Assembly: GCF_030209375.1 (NCBI RefSeq)
Contig: NZ_JARVSC010000003.1
Coordinates: forward strand, 992,001-1,056,000
Source of the DNA: Plantibacter sp. ME-Dv--P-122b
GTDB taxonomy: Bacteria; Actinomycetota; Actinomycetes; Actinomycetales; Microbacteriaceae
DNA: 64,000 nt
Direction: 5' to 3'
Shown: piece after piece, positions 57,735 through 64,000 of the stretch
Position numbering within the stretch: the stretch's first letter is position 1
Layout: every line of letters begins with the position of its first letter
Notes under the pieces: generated by a model
Databases searched by the model: none
Seen by the model: the letters and a program-made list of their open reading frames with translations, nothing else
Told to the model about the DNA's origin: nothing
Translations under genes and position numbers: made by a program

Positions 57735-59168
57735 ATGAGAACCACCTACGAACTGGCCGAAGAGCTCGCCGACACCGCACGCCTGCGGGAGCAGCTGGCG
57801 TCGGCCGAACCGGAGCCGTACTGGCTCGACGACCCGGCACGGCCCGCTCCGCTCCCCCGCCTCGAGGCGGACGTCGAGACGGACCTGGCGATCGTCGGTG
57901 GTGGGTACTCGGGCCTGTGGACCGCCCTGCTGGCGAAGGAGCGCGACCCGGACCGCCGGGTCGTGCTCCTCGAAGGCCGGCGCATCGCGTGGGCGGCGTC
58001 CGGTCGCAACGGTGGGTTCTGCGAGCCGAGCCTCACCCATGGTTCGTCGAACGGCAAGAGTCGCCTGCCGCACGAGTTCGACCGCCTGGAGGAGCTGGGG
58101 CGCGAGAACCTGCGCGAGATCGGCGAGACCATCGCCCGCTACGGCATGGACTGCGACTGGGAGGAGACCGGGCTGCTGCAGGCGGCGACGGCTCCACACC
58201 ACGTCGACTGGTTGCGGGAGAGCGCCGAGGAGCACGGCGCGCGGTTCCTCGACCGCGAGGCGATGCAGGCGGAGGTCCACTCGCCGATCTTCCAGGCCGG
58301 CCTGTTCGAGCCGACCGGAGCGGCGCTCGTCAACCCCGCCAAGCTGGCGTGGGAGCTGCGCCGCGTCTGCCTCGACCTGGGTGTGGAGATCCACGAGTAC
58401 ACGCACGTCCGCTCGATCCGGTCTGACGCGACGTCGGTCACCCTGACGACGACGCACGGCTCGGTGGTCGCGAAGCACGTCGCCCTCGGCACCAACGTCT
58501 TCAAAGCCCTCATCCCGAGTGCCCGGAAGTACACGGTGCCGGTCTACGACTACGCACTCATGACGAACCCGCTCTCCGCCGAACAGCTCGAGAGCCTGGG
58601 GTGGAAGGGCCGGCAGGGCATCTCCGACCTCGACAACCGCTTCCACTACTCGCGGCTCACGACCGACGCGAACGGGTCGACCCGGATCCTCTACGGCGGC
58701 TACGACGCGGTCTACAACTACGGCGGGCGAGTCGAGCCGCGGTTCGACCAGCGCGAGGAGTCCTTCCTCAAGCTCGCCGCCCACTTCGCCCACACCTACC
58801 CGCAGCTCGCCGACCTCGGCTTCTCCCACAAGTGGGGCGGCGCGATCGACACCTGCGGGCGGTTCTTCTCCTTCTTCGAGACCGCGCACGGCGGCAAGGT
58901 CGCGCACGCGGCCGGGTTCACCGGGCTCGGCGTCGGCGCGACGCGGTACGGGGCGAACGTCATGCTCGACCTCCTCGCCGGAACACCGACCGAGCGCACG
59001 ACGATGGACTTCGTCCAGAAGAAGCCGACGCCGTTCCCGCCCGACCCGCTCGCGTTCATCGGCGCGCGCATCTCGCTGTCGGAGATGGCCCGGGCCGACC
59101 GCAACGAGGGCAAGCGCGGGCTCTGGCTCCGCACGATGGACGCCGTCGGGCTGGGCTTCGACTCCTGA
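57735..59168 (+). CDS. FAD-dependent amine oxidoreductase (DAO fold, PuuB-like)
   Basis: This is a 477-residue flavoprotein. The dinucleotide motif DLAIVGGGYSGLWTALLAKE lies near 51-70, with Glu in VVLLEGRRIAWAASGRNGGF, the DAO-family signature for gamma-glutamylputrescine oxidase and glycine/sarcosine-oxidase relatives. Further marks are GTNVFKALIPSARKYTVPV and the end block HAAGFTGLGVGATRYGANVM. It oxidises an amine to an aldehyde, giving ammonia and H2O2. It lies 48 bases after the permease and 162 before the dehydrogenase. No gamma-glutamylputrescine synthetase is in the window, so direct amine oxidation, or a synthetase elsewhere, must be assumed. Confidence 0.88.
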   Translation: MRTTYELAEELADTARLREQLASAEPEPYWLDDPARPAPLPRLEADVETDLAIVGGGYSGLWTALLAKERDPDRRVVLLEGRRIAWAASGRNGGFCEPSLTHGSSNGKSRLPHEFDRLEELGRENLREIGETIARYGMDCDWEETGLLQAATAPHHVDWLRESAEEHGARFLDREAMQAEVHSPIFQAGLFEPTGAALVNPAKLAWELRRVCLDLGVEIHEYTHVRSIRSDATSVTLTTTHGSVVAKHVALGTNVFKALIPSARKYTVPVYDYALMTNPLSAEQLESLGWKGRQGISDLDNRFHYSRLTTDANGSTRILYGGYDAVYNYGGRVEPRFDQREESFLKLAAHFAHTYPQLADLGFSHKWGGAIDTCGRFFSFFETAHGGKVAHAAGFTGLGVGATRYGANVMLDLLAGTPTERTTMDFVQKKPTPFPPDPLAFIGARISLSEMARADRNEGKRGLWLRTMDAVGLGFDS

Positions 59169-59330
59169 GCCGGGTTTCGACACAGGAGCCGCCGTCCAAC
59201 CCATGACAGGCGGAGCCTGGTTCGATACGGTGCAGGTGGTGGTCCCGCTCACGTCGAACCCGCACAGCTCGCATCGGCCGCAACGGACACCGCACCGCAC
59301 CAGCAGCACCTCAGACAAAGGAGCACACCA

Positions 59331-60710
59331 GTGAGCGACTACGCCGTCGTCAACCCCGCGACCGGAGAGACTCTCCGCGACTACCCGACGATCACGGACG
59401 AGGAGTTGCAGCAGGCGATCACCGCCGCCTACGACGCCCACGAGGAATGGTCGCGTCGCGCTCCCGTCGCCGACCGCGCCGCGCTCATCGCCCGCGTCGC
59501 CGCCTTCCACACGGAGCGCCGCGAGCAGCTCGCCGAGATCGCCGTCCGCGAGATGGGCAAGACGTACGAGCAGGCGCTCGGCGAGGTCGACTTCGCCGCC
59601 GCGATCTACCAGTACTACGCCGACAACGGTGAGGCATTCTCCGCCGACGAGCCGATCGAGCTGTCCGACGGCACCGGCTCGGCGTTCATCCGTCGTGCAT
59701 CGCTCGGCGTGCTGCTCGGCATCATGCCGTGGAACTTCCCGTACTACCAGGTGGCGCGGTTCGTCGGTCCGAACGTCGTCAACGGCAACACGATCCTCCT
59801 CAAGCACGCACCGCAGTGCCCGGAGTCTGCGCTGGCGATCGCGCAGATCTTCGACGACGCCGAAGCCGAGCTGGGCGCCCACGACTCCGTGTACGTGAAC
59901 ATCTTCGCGACGAACGACCAGATCGCGACGGTCATCGCCGACCCGCGCGTGCAGGGCGTCTCGGTCACCGGCTCGGAGCGCGCCGGGTCCGCCGTCGCCG
60001 AGCTGGCCGGCAAGCACCTCAAGAAGGTCGTGCTCGAGCTCGGCGGGTCCGACCCGTTCATCCTGCTGTCGACCGACGACCTCGACGCCGCCGTCCAGGA
60101 CGCCGTCAACGCCCGCATCGACAACAACGGTCAGTCCTGCAACGCCGCCAAGCGGTTCATCATCATCGACGAGCTGTTCGACGACTTCGCCGCCAAGTTC
60201 ACCGAGGTCTTCACCGCGAACGCGCCGGCCGACCCGATGGCGGAGAGCACGCAGCTCGGCCCGCTGTCGTCGGCCGCCGCGACCGAGCGACTCGGCGAGC
60301 AGCTGGGCCGCGCAAAGGCGCAGGGCGCGACGATCCTGGCATCGGGCGAACCGGATGGGAACTTCTTCCCGCCGGCTGTGCTCACCGACGTGACGCCTGA
60401 GATGGACGCGTTCCACGAGGAGTTCTTCGGGCCCGTCGCGTCGCTCTACCGGGTCGCGTCCGAGGAGGAGGCCGTGCGTCTCGCGAACGACACCCCGTTC
60501 GGCCTCGGCTCGTACGTGTACACGACCGACCAGGAGCAGGCGCTGCGGGTCGCGGACGGGATCGACGCCGGCATGGTGTGGATCAACCTCGTCCTCGGCG
60601 ACGCGGCGGAGCTGCCCTTCGGCGGCGTGAAGCGCTCCGGCACCGGCCGCGAGATGGGCAAGCCCGCGATGGACGAGTTCGTCAACAAGAAGCTCATCCG
60701 CATCGCGTAG
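59331..60710 (+). CDS. Succinate-semialdehyde dehydrogenase-like aldehyde dehydrogenase
   Basis: This is a 459-residue enzyme of SSADH (GabD/Sad) type. MPWNFPYYQVAR lies near 129-140, KHAPQCPE has the cofactor Lys, GSERAGS is present, the general base Glu is in VLELGGSDPF, the catalytic Cys is in NNGQSCNAAKR near 266-276, and the end is PFGGVKRSGTGREMG. It oxidises succinate semialdehyde to succinate in GABA breakdown. It starts at GTG 59331 behind AAAGGAG. It completes the chain amine to aminoaldehyde to GABA to succinate together with the other dehydrogenase and the aminotransferase at the window end. Confidence 0.9.
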   Translation: MSDYAVVNPATGETLRDYPTITDEELQQAITAAYDAHEEWSRRAPVADRAALIARVAAFHTERREQLAEIAVREMGKTYEQALGEVDFAAAIYQYYADNGEAFSADEPIELSDGTGSAFIRRASLGVLLGIMPWNFPYYQVARFVGPNVVNGNTILLKHAPQCPESALAIAQIFDDAEAELGAHDSVYVNIFATNDQIATVIADPRVQGVSVTGSERAGSAVAELAGKHLKKVVLELGGSDPFILLSTDDLDAAVQDAVNARIDNNGQSCNAAKRFIIIDELFDDFAAKFTEVFTANAPADPMAESTQLGPLSSAAATERLGEQLGRAKAQGATILASGEPDGNFFPPAVLTDVTPEMDAFHEEFFGPVASLYRVASEEEAVRLANDTPFGLGSYVYTTDQEQALRVADGIDAGMVWINLVLGDAAELPFGGVKRSGTGREMGKPAMDEFVNKKLIRIA

Positions 60711-60784
60711 GCGCGTCGGCCCCGGTCAGTGGGCTCGCACCACCGGTCACTGACGCCCCCACCCCGACACTGACGCCCCACCCG

Positions 60785-60850
60785 GCCACTGAGCTTGTCG
60801 AAGTGCTTCATACGCACCTCGACAAGCTCGGTGGCCGCGCTGTACTCGGT
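60785..60850. repeat. Inverted pair of interspersed repeats
   Basis: CCACTGAGCTTGTCGAAGTG (about 60788-60807) is followed by an inverted partner, CACCTCGACAAGCTCGGTGG (about 60816-60835), so the pair can fold into one hairpin. Confidence 0.8.
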
Positions 60851-60983
60851 GGCCGAACGTCCCCCACAGAGCGTGCATCACTCCCGTTGTCCACAGAGCG
60901 TGCGCACCCGATCAGGTGCGATGACGTCGCGAGCTAGCCTTGCCCTGTTCTCCCGCACCGACAGACGACCAGGAGGGTGGCGG

Positions 60984-61403
60984 ATGACCGCAGCAACCGT
61001 GACCAAGACGCTCGACGTCGTGACCTACCTCGACGGCAAGTGGTGGACGTTCGAGATCCCCGCGCTCACCGCCGGCTCCCCCCGCGGCGCAGGACACCGG
61101 ATCGTCGCCATGGGCTCGGCGAAACGATTCAAGGACGTCGAGGCAGCAGCCCGCGACGTCGCGGCGCTGTGGCTCGATCTCGATGACTACGACGGGAACG
61201 TCGTTGTGACGGTCCGGGAAGAGGCGGTCGGTCTTTGGAGCGAATCCAACACCCTTGAAGAGCAGGCACGCCAGCAGGTGCGCGAGGCAGCGCGGAAGCG
61301 CCGCGAGGCCGTCCTGAGCCTCATCGCCAAGGGAGCCAGCCAGAGCGACGCCGCGGCCGTCTTCGGCGTCTCGGTGCAACGTGTGAGCCAGCTCGTGCAC
61401 TGA
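60984..61403 (+). CDS. HicB-like / helix-turn-helix protein
   Basis: This is a 139-residue protein. The first half resembles a HicB-type antitoxin fold (VVTYLDGKWWTFEIP near 12-26, then AARDVAALWLDLDDYDGNVVV). The second half is a long helix (LEEQARQQVREAARKRREAV) and a C-terminal helix-turn-helix (AKGASQSDAAAVFGVSVQRV). HicB antitoxins normally pair with a small HicA toxin; no HicA-like frame is adjacent, so this is an orphan. AGGAGGG lies 6-7 bases before the ATG, and a TAGCCT -10-like element lies near 60935. Confidence 0.65.
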   Translation: MTAATVTKTLDVVTYLDGKWWTFEIPALTAGSPRGAGHRIVAMGSAKRFKDVEAAARDVAALWLDLDDYDGNVVVTVREEAVGLWSESNTLEEQARQQVREAARKRREAVLSLIAKGASQSDAAAVFGVSVQRVSQLVH

Positions 61404-61439
61404 CGCTCCTCGACCGGCAGTCCCCACCGAGGCCCTCCC

Positions 61440-61535
61440 CCGCTCTCTGAGCCCCATCCGGTCACTGAGCTTGTCGAAGTGCAGTCCCGCCCCGATGACC
61501 ACCGCCCTTCGACAAGCTCAGGGACCGAAGGGGTG
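61440..61535. repeat. Inverted pair of interspersed repeats
   Basis: GGTCACTGAGCTTGTCGAAG (about 61456-61475) and the inverse CCCTTCGACAAGCTCAGGGA (about 61504-61523) are separated by about 30 bases between the HicB-like and PucR genes; it may act as a terminator for both. Confidence 0.8.
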
Positions 61536-61572
61536 ACTCTGGGAACACGAGGGTGCACGACGCGCGAATCGT

Positions 61573-63135
61573 TCAGCCGTCGGCGAGCTGGAGGGCGCTC
61601 CACAGCTCGGCTCGGTCGCCGAAGCGCGAGAGGTCGAGGTCGAGCAGCGACTCGAGTGTGGTGATGCGCGCGCGGAGGGTCTGCCGGTGGATCCCGAGGC
61701 GGCCGGCAGCCTGATCGGTCACGCAGTTCGCCTCCAACCACACCCGGGCCGTCGCCACGTGGACCGCCCGCGCCTCGGTTCCGAGCCCACCAAGCGGCTC
61801 CAGCAGCCGGTTCGCCAGCACCTCCCCGCCCGACGCACTCAGCAACCCGAGCAACCCCTGCTCGGCGAGCGCCTCGTACCGCACGAGTCGCGGCGTCTCC
61901 CCGGCCGACGCGCGCGCCCGCTCGGCCTCGGACAGCCCGTCCCGCAAGCCCTCCCAGCTCGTCCTCGCCGACACCCCACCCGACAGCCCGTGGCGGCCGA
62001 CGACGGCGTCCCAGAGTCCGGTGTCCGCGTCGCTCGACACGATGACGATCCGCTCGTCTTGCTCGGCGAAGAACAGCTTGCCGCCGTGCGCCGCGGCCTG
62101 CACGTCGAGTTCCGAGAGGAAGCCCAGCTCACCCTCGGGGATGTCGACCACGGCGACGCGGATCGGGTCGGGCGGCAGCGGCCCCCAGAGCCGCTGGGCG
62201 GTGCGCTCGGCGACGGCACGGTCCCCGGAGAGCAGCAGCTCGAGGAGCCCGGAGCGCAGCTGCCGGCGTGCGAGGTCGAGGGCGCTGTGCTGCTCGAGGG
62301 CGATGCTCGCGAGGCCGATGACGCTGGAGACGAGGTCGTGCTCGGCGTGGTCGAGCGGCACGCTGGAGCCGACCGCGAGGATGCCCCGCAGCTCGCCCCG
62401 TCGACCGAGCGTCAGCAGCGTCGCGCCCTCGGCTCCGTCCGCGAGGTGCAGGCCGGCCCGCGACCCACGGCGCAGCACCTCGGCGACGGCTGCCTCCACG
62501 CCCTCCGGCACCGGCTCGCGCGTCCTCGTGGTGACCCGGTTGCCGAGCGCGTCGTAGAGCGCGACCCAGCACCCGAGCTGCTGCCCCAGCTCCGCGAGGA
62601 TGGCCGTCAGGCCGTCGGGTCGGAGCGCCGCCCTCGCGACCGCGCGCTGGGCGGCGAGCGACCACTCGAGCGACGCCACGCGCGCGGCTGCGACCGCGTC
62701 GGCGACGAACCGGATGATGCCGATGAACGGGGTCCGCTCCCCCACCTCGAGCAGGGTGAACCCGTGACGCTCGCACGCCTCGACGAGCCGCTGCGGGATG
62801 TCGGCGTGGATGATCCCGGTGGCGAACCCGAGCGCGAGCACGCCCCGGGCGGAGAGGCGGCGGACGTACTCGTCGGCGCGGCGGTCGGCGAGCTCGTCGC
62901 TCATCTCGCCGGTGAACTGCATGCCGTCGGTGAGGAGCAGCTGGCCGGGCTCCAGCCAGGGTGTCGGGTCGCCGAGGTCCGAGCTGTGCACCCAGGCGAT
63001 GTCGCGGTCGAGGACGTCGGCGTCACCCGCGACGACGAGGCCGAGCTTGAAGACCGGCTCGGCCATGAGCGTGCGCAGGGACACGTTCGAGGACGCACGG
63101 CCGACCTCGCCAGCGATCACTGAAGTGGTGGACAT
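61573..63135 (-). CDS. PucR-family transcriptional regulator
   Basis: This is a 520-residue regulator. The N-terminal PucR ligand domain (about 18-140) includes LRTLMAEPVFKLGLVVAGDA and WLEPGQLLLTDGMQF. The middle is GAF-like/GGDEF-like. The C-terminal PucR helix-turn-helix reads TARVWLEANCVTDQAAGRLG and IHRQTLRARITTLESLLDLD. This family often activates purine, proline or GABA catabolic genes in response to substrate. It is divergent from the class III aminotransferase gene with a very short gap, so it most likely controls it. Confidence 0.92.
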   Translation of the reverse strand: MSTTSVIAGEVGRASSNVSLRTLMAEPVFKLGLVVAGDADVLDRDIAWVHSSDLGDPTPWLEPGQLLLTDGMQFTGEMSDELADRRADEYVRRLSARGVLALGFATGIIHADIPQRLVEACERHGFTLLEVGERTPFIGIIRFVADAVAAARVASLEWSLAAQRAVARAALRPDGLTAILAELGQQLGCWVALYDALGNRVTTRTREPVPEGVEAAVAEVLRRGSRAGLHLADGAEGATLLTLGRRGELRGILAVGSSVPLDHAEHDLVSSVIGLASIALEQHSALDLARRQLRSGLLELLLSGDRAVAERTAQRLWGPLPPDPIRVAVVDIPEGELGFLSELDVQAAAHGGKLFFAEQDERIVIVSSDADTGLWDAVVGRHGLSGGVSARTSWEGLRDGLSEAERARASAGETPRLVRYEALAEQGLLGLLSASGGEVLANRLLEPLGGLGTEARAVHVATARVWLEANCVTDQAAGRLGIHRQTLRARITTLESLLDLDLSRFGDRAELWSALQLADG

Positions 63136-63197
63136 TCACCGAAGCTATCACCGATCCCGCCATGTACATCTGCACCATCGATTGCCAGGCTGCAGGG

Positions 63198-64000
63198 GTG
63201 ATCAATGACTTCCTCTCCGGCCTCGACAACGCCGGCGTCCGTGACGCCGACACCCAGCGCGTCCTGCACTCCTGGTCCGCCCAGAGCACGCTCAAGCCGC
63301 TCCCCATCGCGGGTGGGCTCGGCAGCACCGTGTGGGACCACGACGGACGCCACTACCTCGACTTCTCCAGCCAGCTCGTCAACGTGAACCTCGGGTACCA
63401 GCACCCGAAGGTGGTCGCGGCGATCCAGGAGCAGGCGGCGCAGCTCACCACGATCGCGCCCGCTGCGGCGAACGCGACCCGTGCCGAGGCGGCGCGGCTC
63501 ATCCTCGACCGCGCCCCCGAAGGCTTCGAGAAGGTCTTCTTCACCAACGGCGGCGCCGACGCGAACGAGAACGCGATCCGCATGGCGCGCATCGCCACCG
63601 GCCGCGACAAGGTCATCTCGACCTACCGCTCGTATCACGGCAACACGGGCGCGGCCATCGTCGCGACGGGCGACTGGCGCCGCATCCCCAACGAGTACGC
63701 GCGCGGTCACGTTCACGTGTTCGGCCCGTACCTCTACCGCTCCGAGTTCTGGGCGACGACGCCGGAGGAGGAGTCGGAGCGCGCCCTCCGCCACCTCGAG
63801 CGCACCGTCCAGGCCGAGGGTCCCACCTCGATCGCCGCGATCCTCCTCGAGACCGTCCCCGGCACCGCCGGCATCCTGACCCCGCCGCCCGGCTACCTCG
63901 CGGGGGTCCGCGCGATCGCCGACCGCTACGGCATCATGCTCATCCTCGACGAGGTCATGGCCGGCTTCGCCCGCACCGGTGAGTGGTTCGCGTTCGACGC
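63198..64000 (+). CDS. Class III PLP-dependent aminotransferase, N-terminal part
   Basis: The visible 267 residues (the gene runs off the right end) show the class III fold: VWDHDGRHYLDFSSQLVNVN, LGYQHPKVVAAIQEQA, FFTNGGADANENAIRMAR and YRSYHGNTGAAIVATG. Its PLP-contact region, ILDEVMAGFARTGEWFAFD, has Asp in DEV. The catalytic Lys lies beyond the window. Closest types are 4-aminobutyrate, beta-alanine-pyruvate or putrescine-pyruvate aminotransferases. I give GTG 63198 as the start; an in-frame ATG at 63162 is possible but would add a peptide with no ribosome site. It is divergent from PucR, and its place in the amine locus suggests GABA or putrescine as donor. Confidence 0.88.
   Translation, partial: MINDFLSGLDNAGVRDADTQRVLHSWSAQSTLKPLPIAGGLGSTVWDHDGRHYLDFSSQLVNVNLGYQHPKVVAAIQEQAAQLTTIAPAAANATRAEAARLILDRAPEGFEKVFFTNGGADANENAIRMARIATGRDKVISTYRSYHGNTGAAIVATGDWRRIPNEYARGHVHVFGPYLYRSEFWATTPEEESERALRHLERTVQAEGPTSIAAILLETVPGTAGILTPPPGYLAGVRAIADRYGIMLILDEVMAGFARTGEWFAFD

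Noticed and set aside
57168-60416. 1082-codon minus-strand open frame across the permease, oxidase and dehydrogenase
   Set aside because: Antisense shadow spanning three real genes and their spacers; no ribosome site or domain.
1-64000. tRNA, rRNA, replication origin, integrase or insertion sequence
   Set aside because: I looked for cloverleaf-like blocks, DnaA-box clusters and transposase motifs (DDE, tyrosine recombinase) and saw none I could support.

Overview
The window is high-GC DNA (roughly two thirds G+C) from an actinobacterium, most likely a member of the Microbacteriaceae. The grounds are codon bias, DUF2510/TM2 and MmpS-like surface proteins, an MTES_1575-type nuclease domain, many leaderless genes with a TANNNT-N6-ATG arrangement, and about twenty copies of an interspersed repeat with the core CCTTCGACAAGCTCAGGGA. 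I cannot fix the genus. No rRNA, tRNA or CRISPR array was recognised. The window begins inside kbl and ends inside a class III aminotransferase gene.

Region by region. 0-3 kb: threonine degradation (tdh, kbl) divergent from a LysR regulator whose C-terminus is a fused VOC/glyoxalase domain. 3-6 kb: small secreted and membrane proteins, including a secreted hydrophobic peptide overlapped by a small membrane protein (a bacteriocin/immunity-like pair), and a gene cut by an in-frame TAG. 6-18 kb: a probable defence island. It holds an alpha/beta hydrolase with a membrane segment, a 2157-residue HEPN / transglutaminase-like / DUF4011 / SF1 helicase / REase / DUF3320 protein, an EVE-PD-(D/E)xK protein, a GIY-YIG-DUF2075 helicase and a MazG-like pyrophosphohydrolase. 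The last four are co-directional on the minus strand. 18-32 kb: mixed accessory genes (a duplicated DUF4190/MmpS-like protein around a TM2 protein, a methyltransferase, an AlkD-like protein, a CPBP protease with TetR, GNAT, a second Map with an XRE regulator). It also has three damaged or shifted loci and most of the interspersed repeats.

32-50 kb: a large carbohydrate (polyol or modified sugar) catabolic locus. The minus arm encodes a ROK kinase, a Gfo/Idh/MocA dehydrogenase, a TIM-barrel isomerase and an alpha/beta hydrolase; a second minus unit carries an SDR, and the DeoR regulator lies beside it. The plus arm encodes an SDR. A separate operon encodes a solute-binding protein, two ABC permeases, a Zn-dependent polyol dehydrogenase, an FGGY kinase, a ROK repressor and another SDR, with a transketolase and GntR regulator next to it. 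Oxidation of a polyol to a ketose, phosphorylation and entry to the pentose phosphate pathway is the simplest reading; the substrate is not established. No ABC ATPase is present, so a shared one elsewhere is presumed.

50-53 kb: a NmrA-like reductase, a predicted lipoprotein-like protein, a small membrane protein behind a well-formed promoter, and an Eis-like acetyltransferase. 53-64 kb: a polyamine/amine catabolic locus with a cupin, an Lrp regulator, two aldehyde dehydrogenases, an APC permease, an FAD amine oxidase (PuuB-like), a HicB-like/HTH protein, a PucR regulator and a class III aminotransferase. It probably converts putrescine or a related amine through an aminoaldehyde and GABA to succinate.
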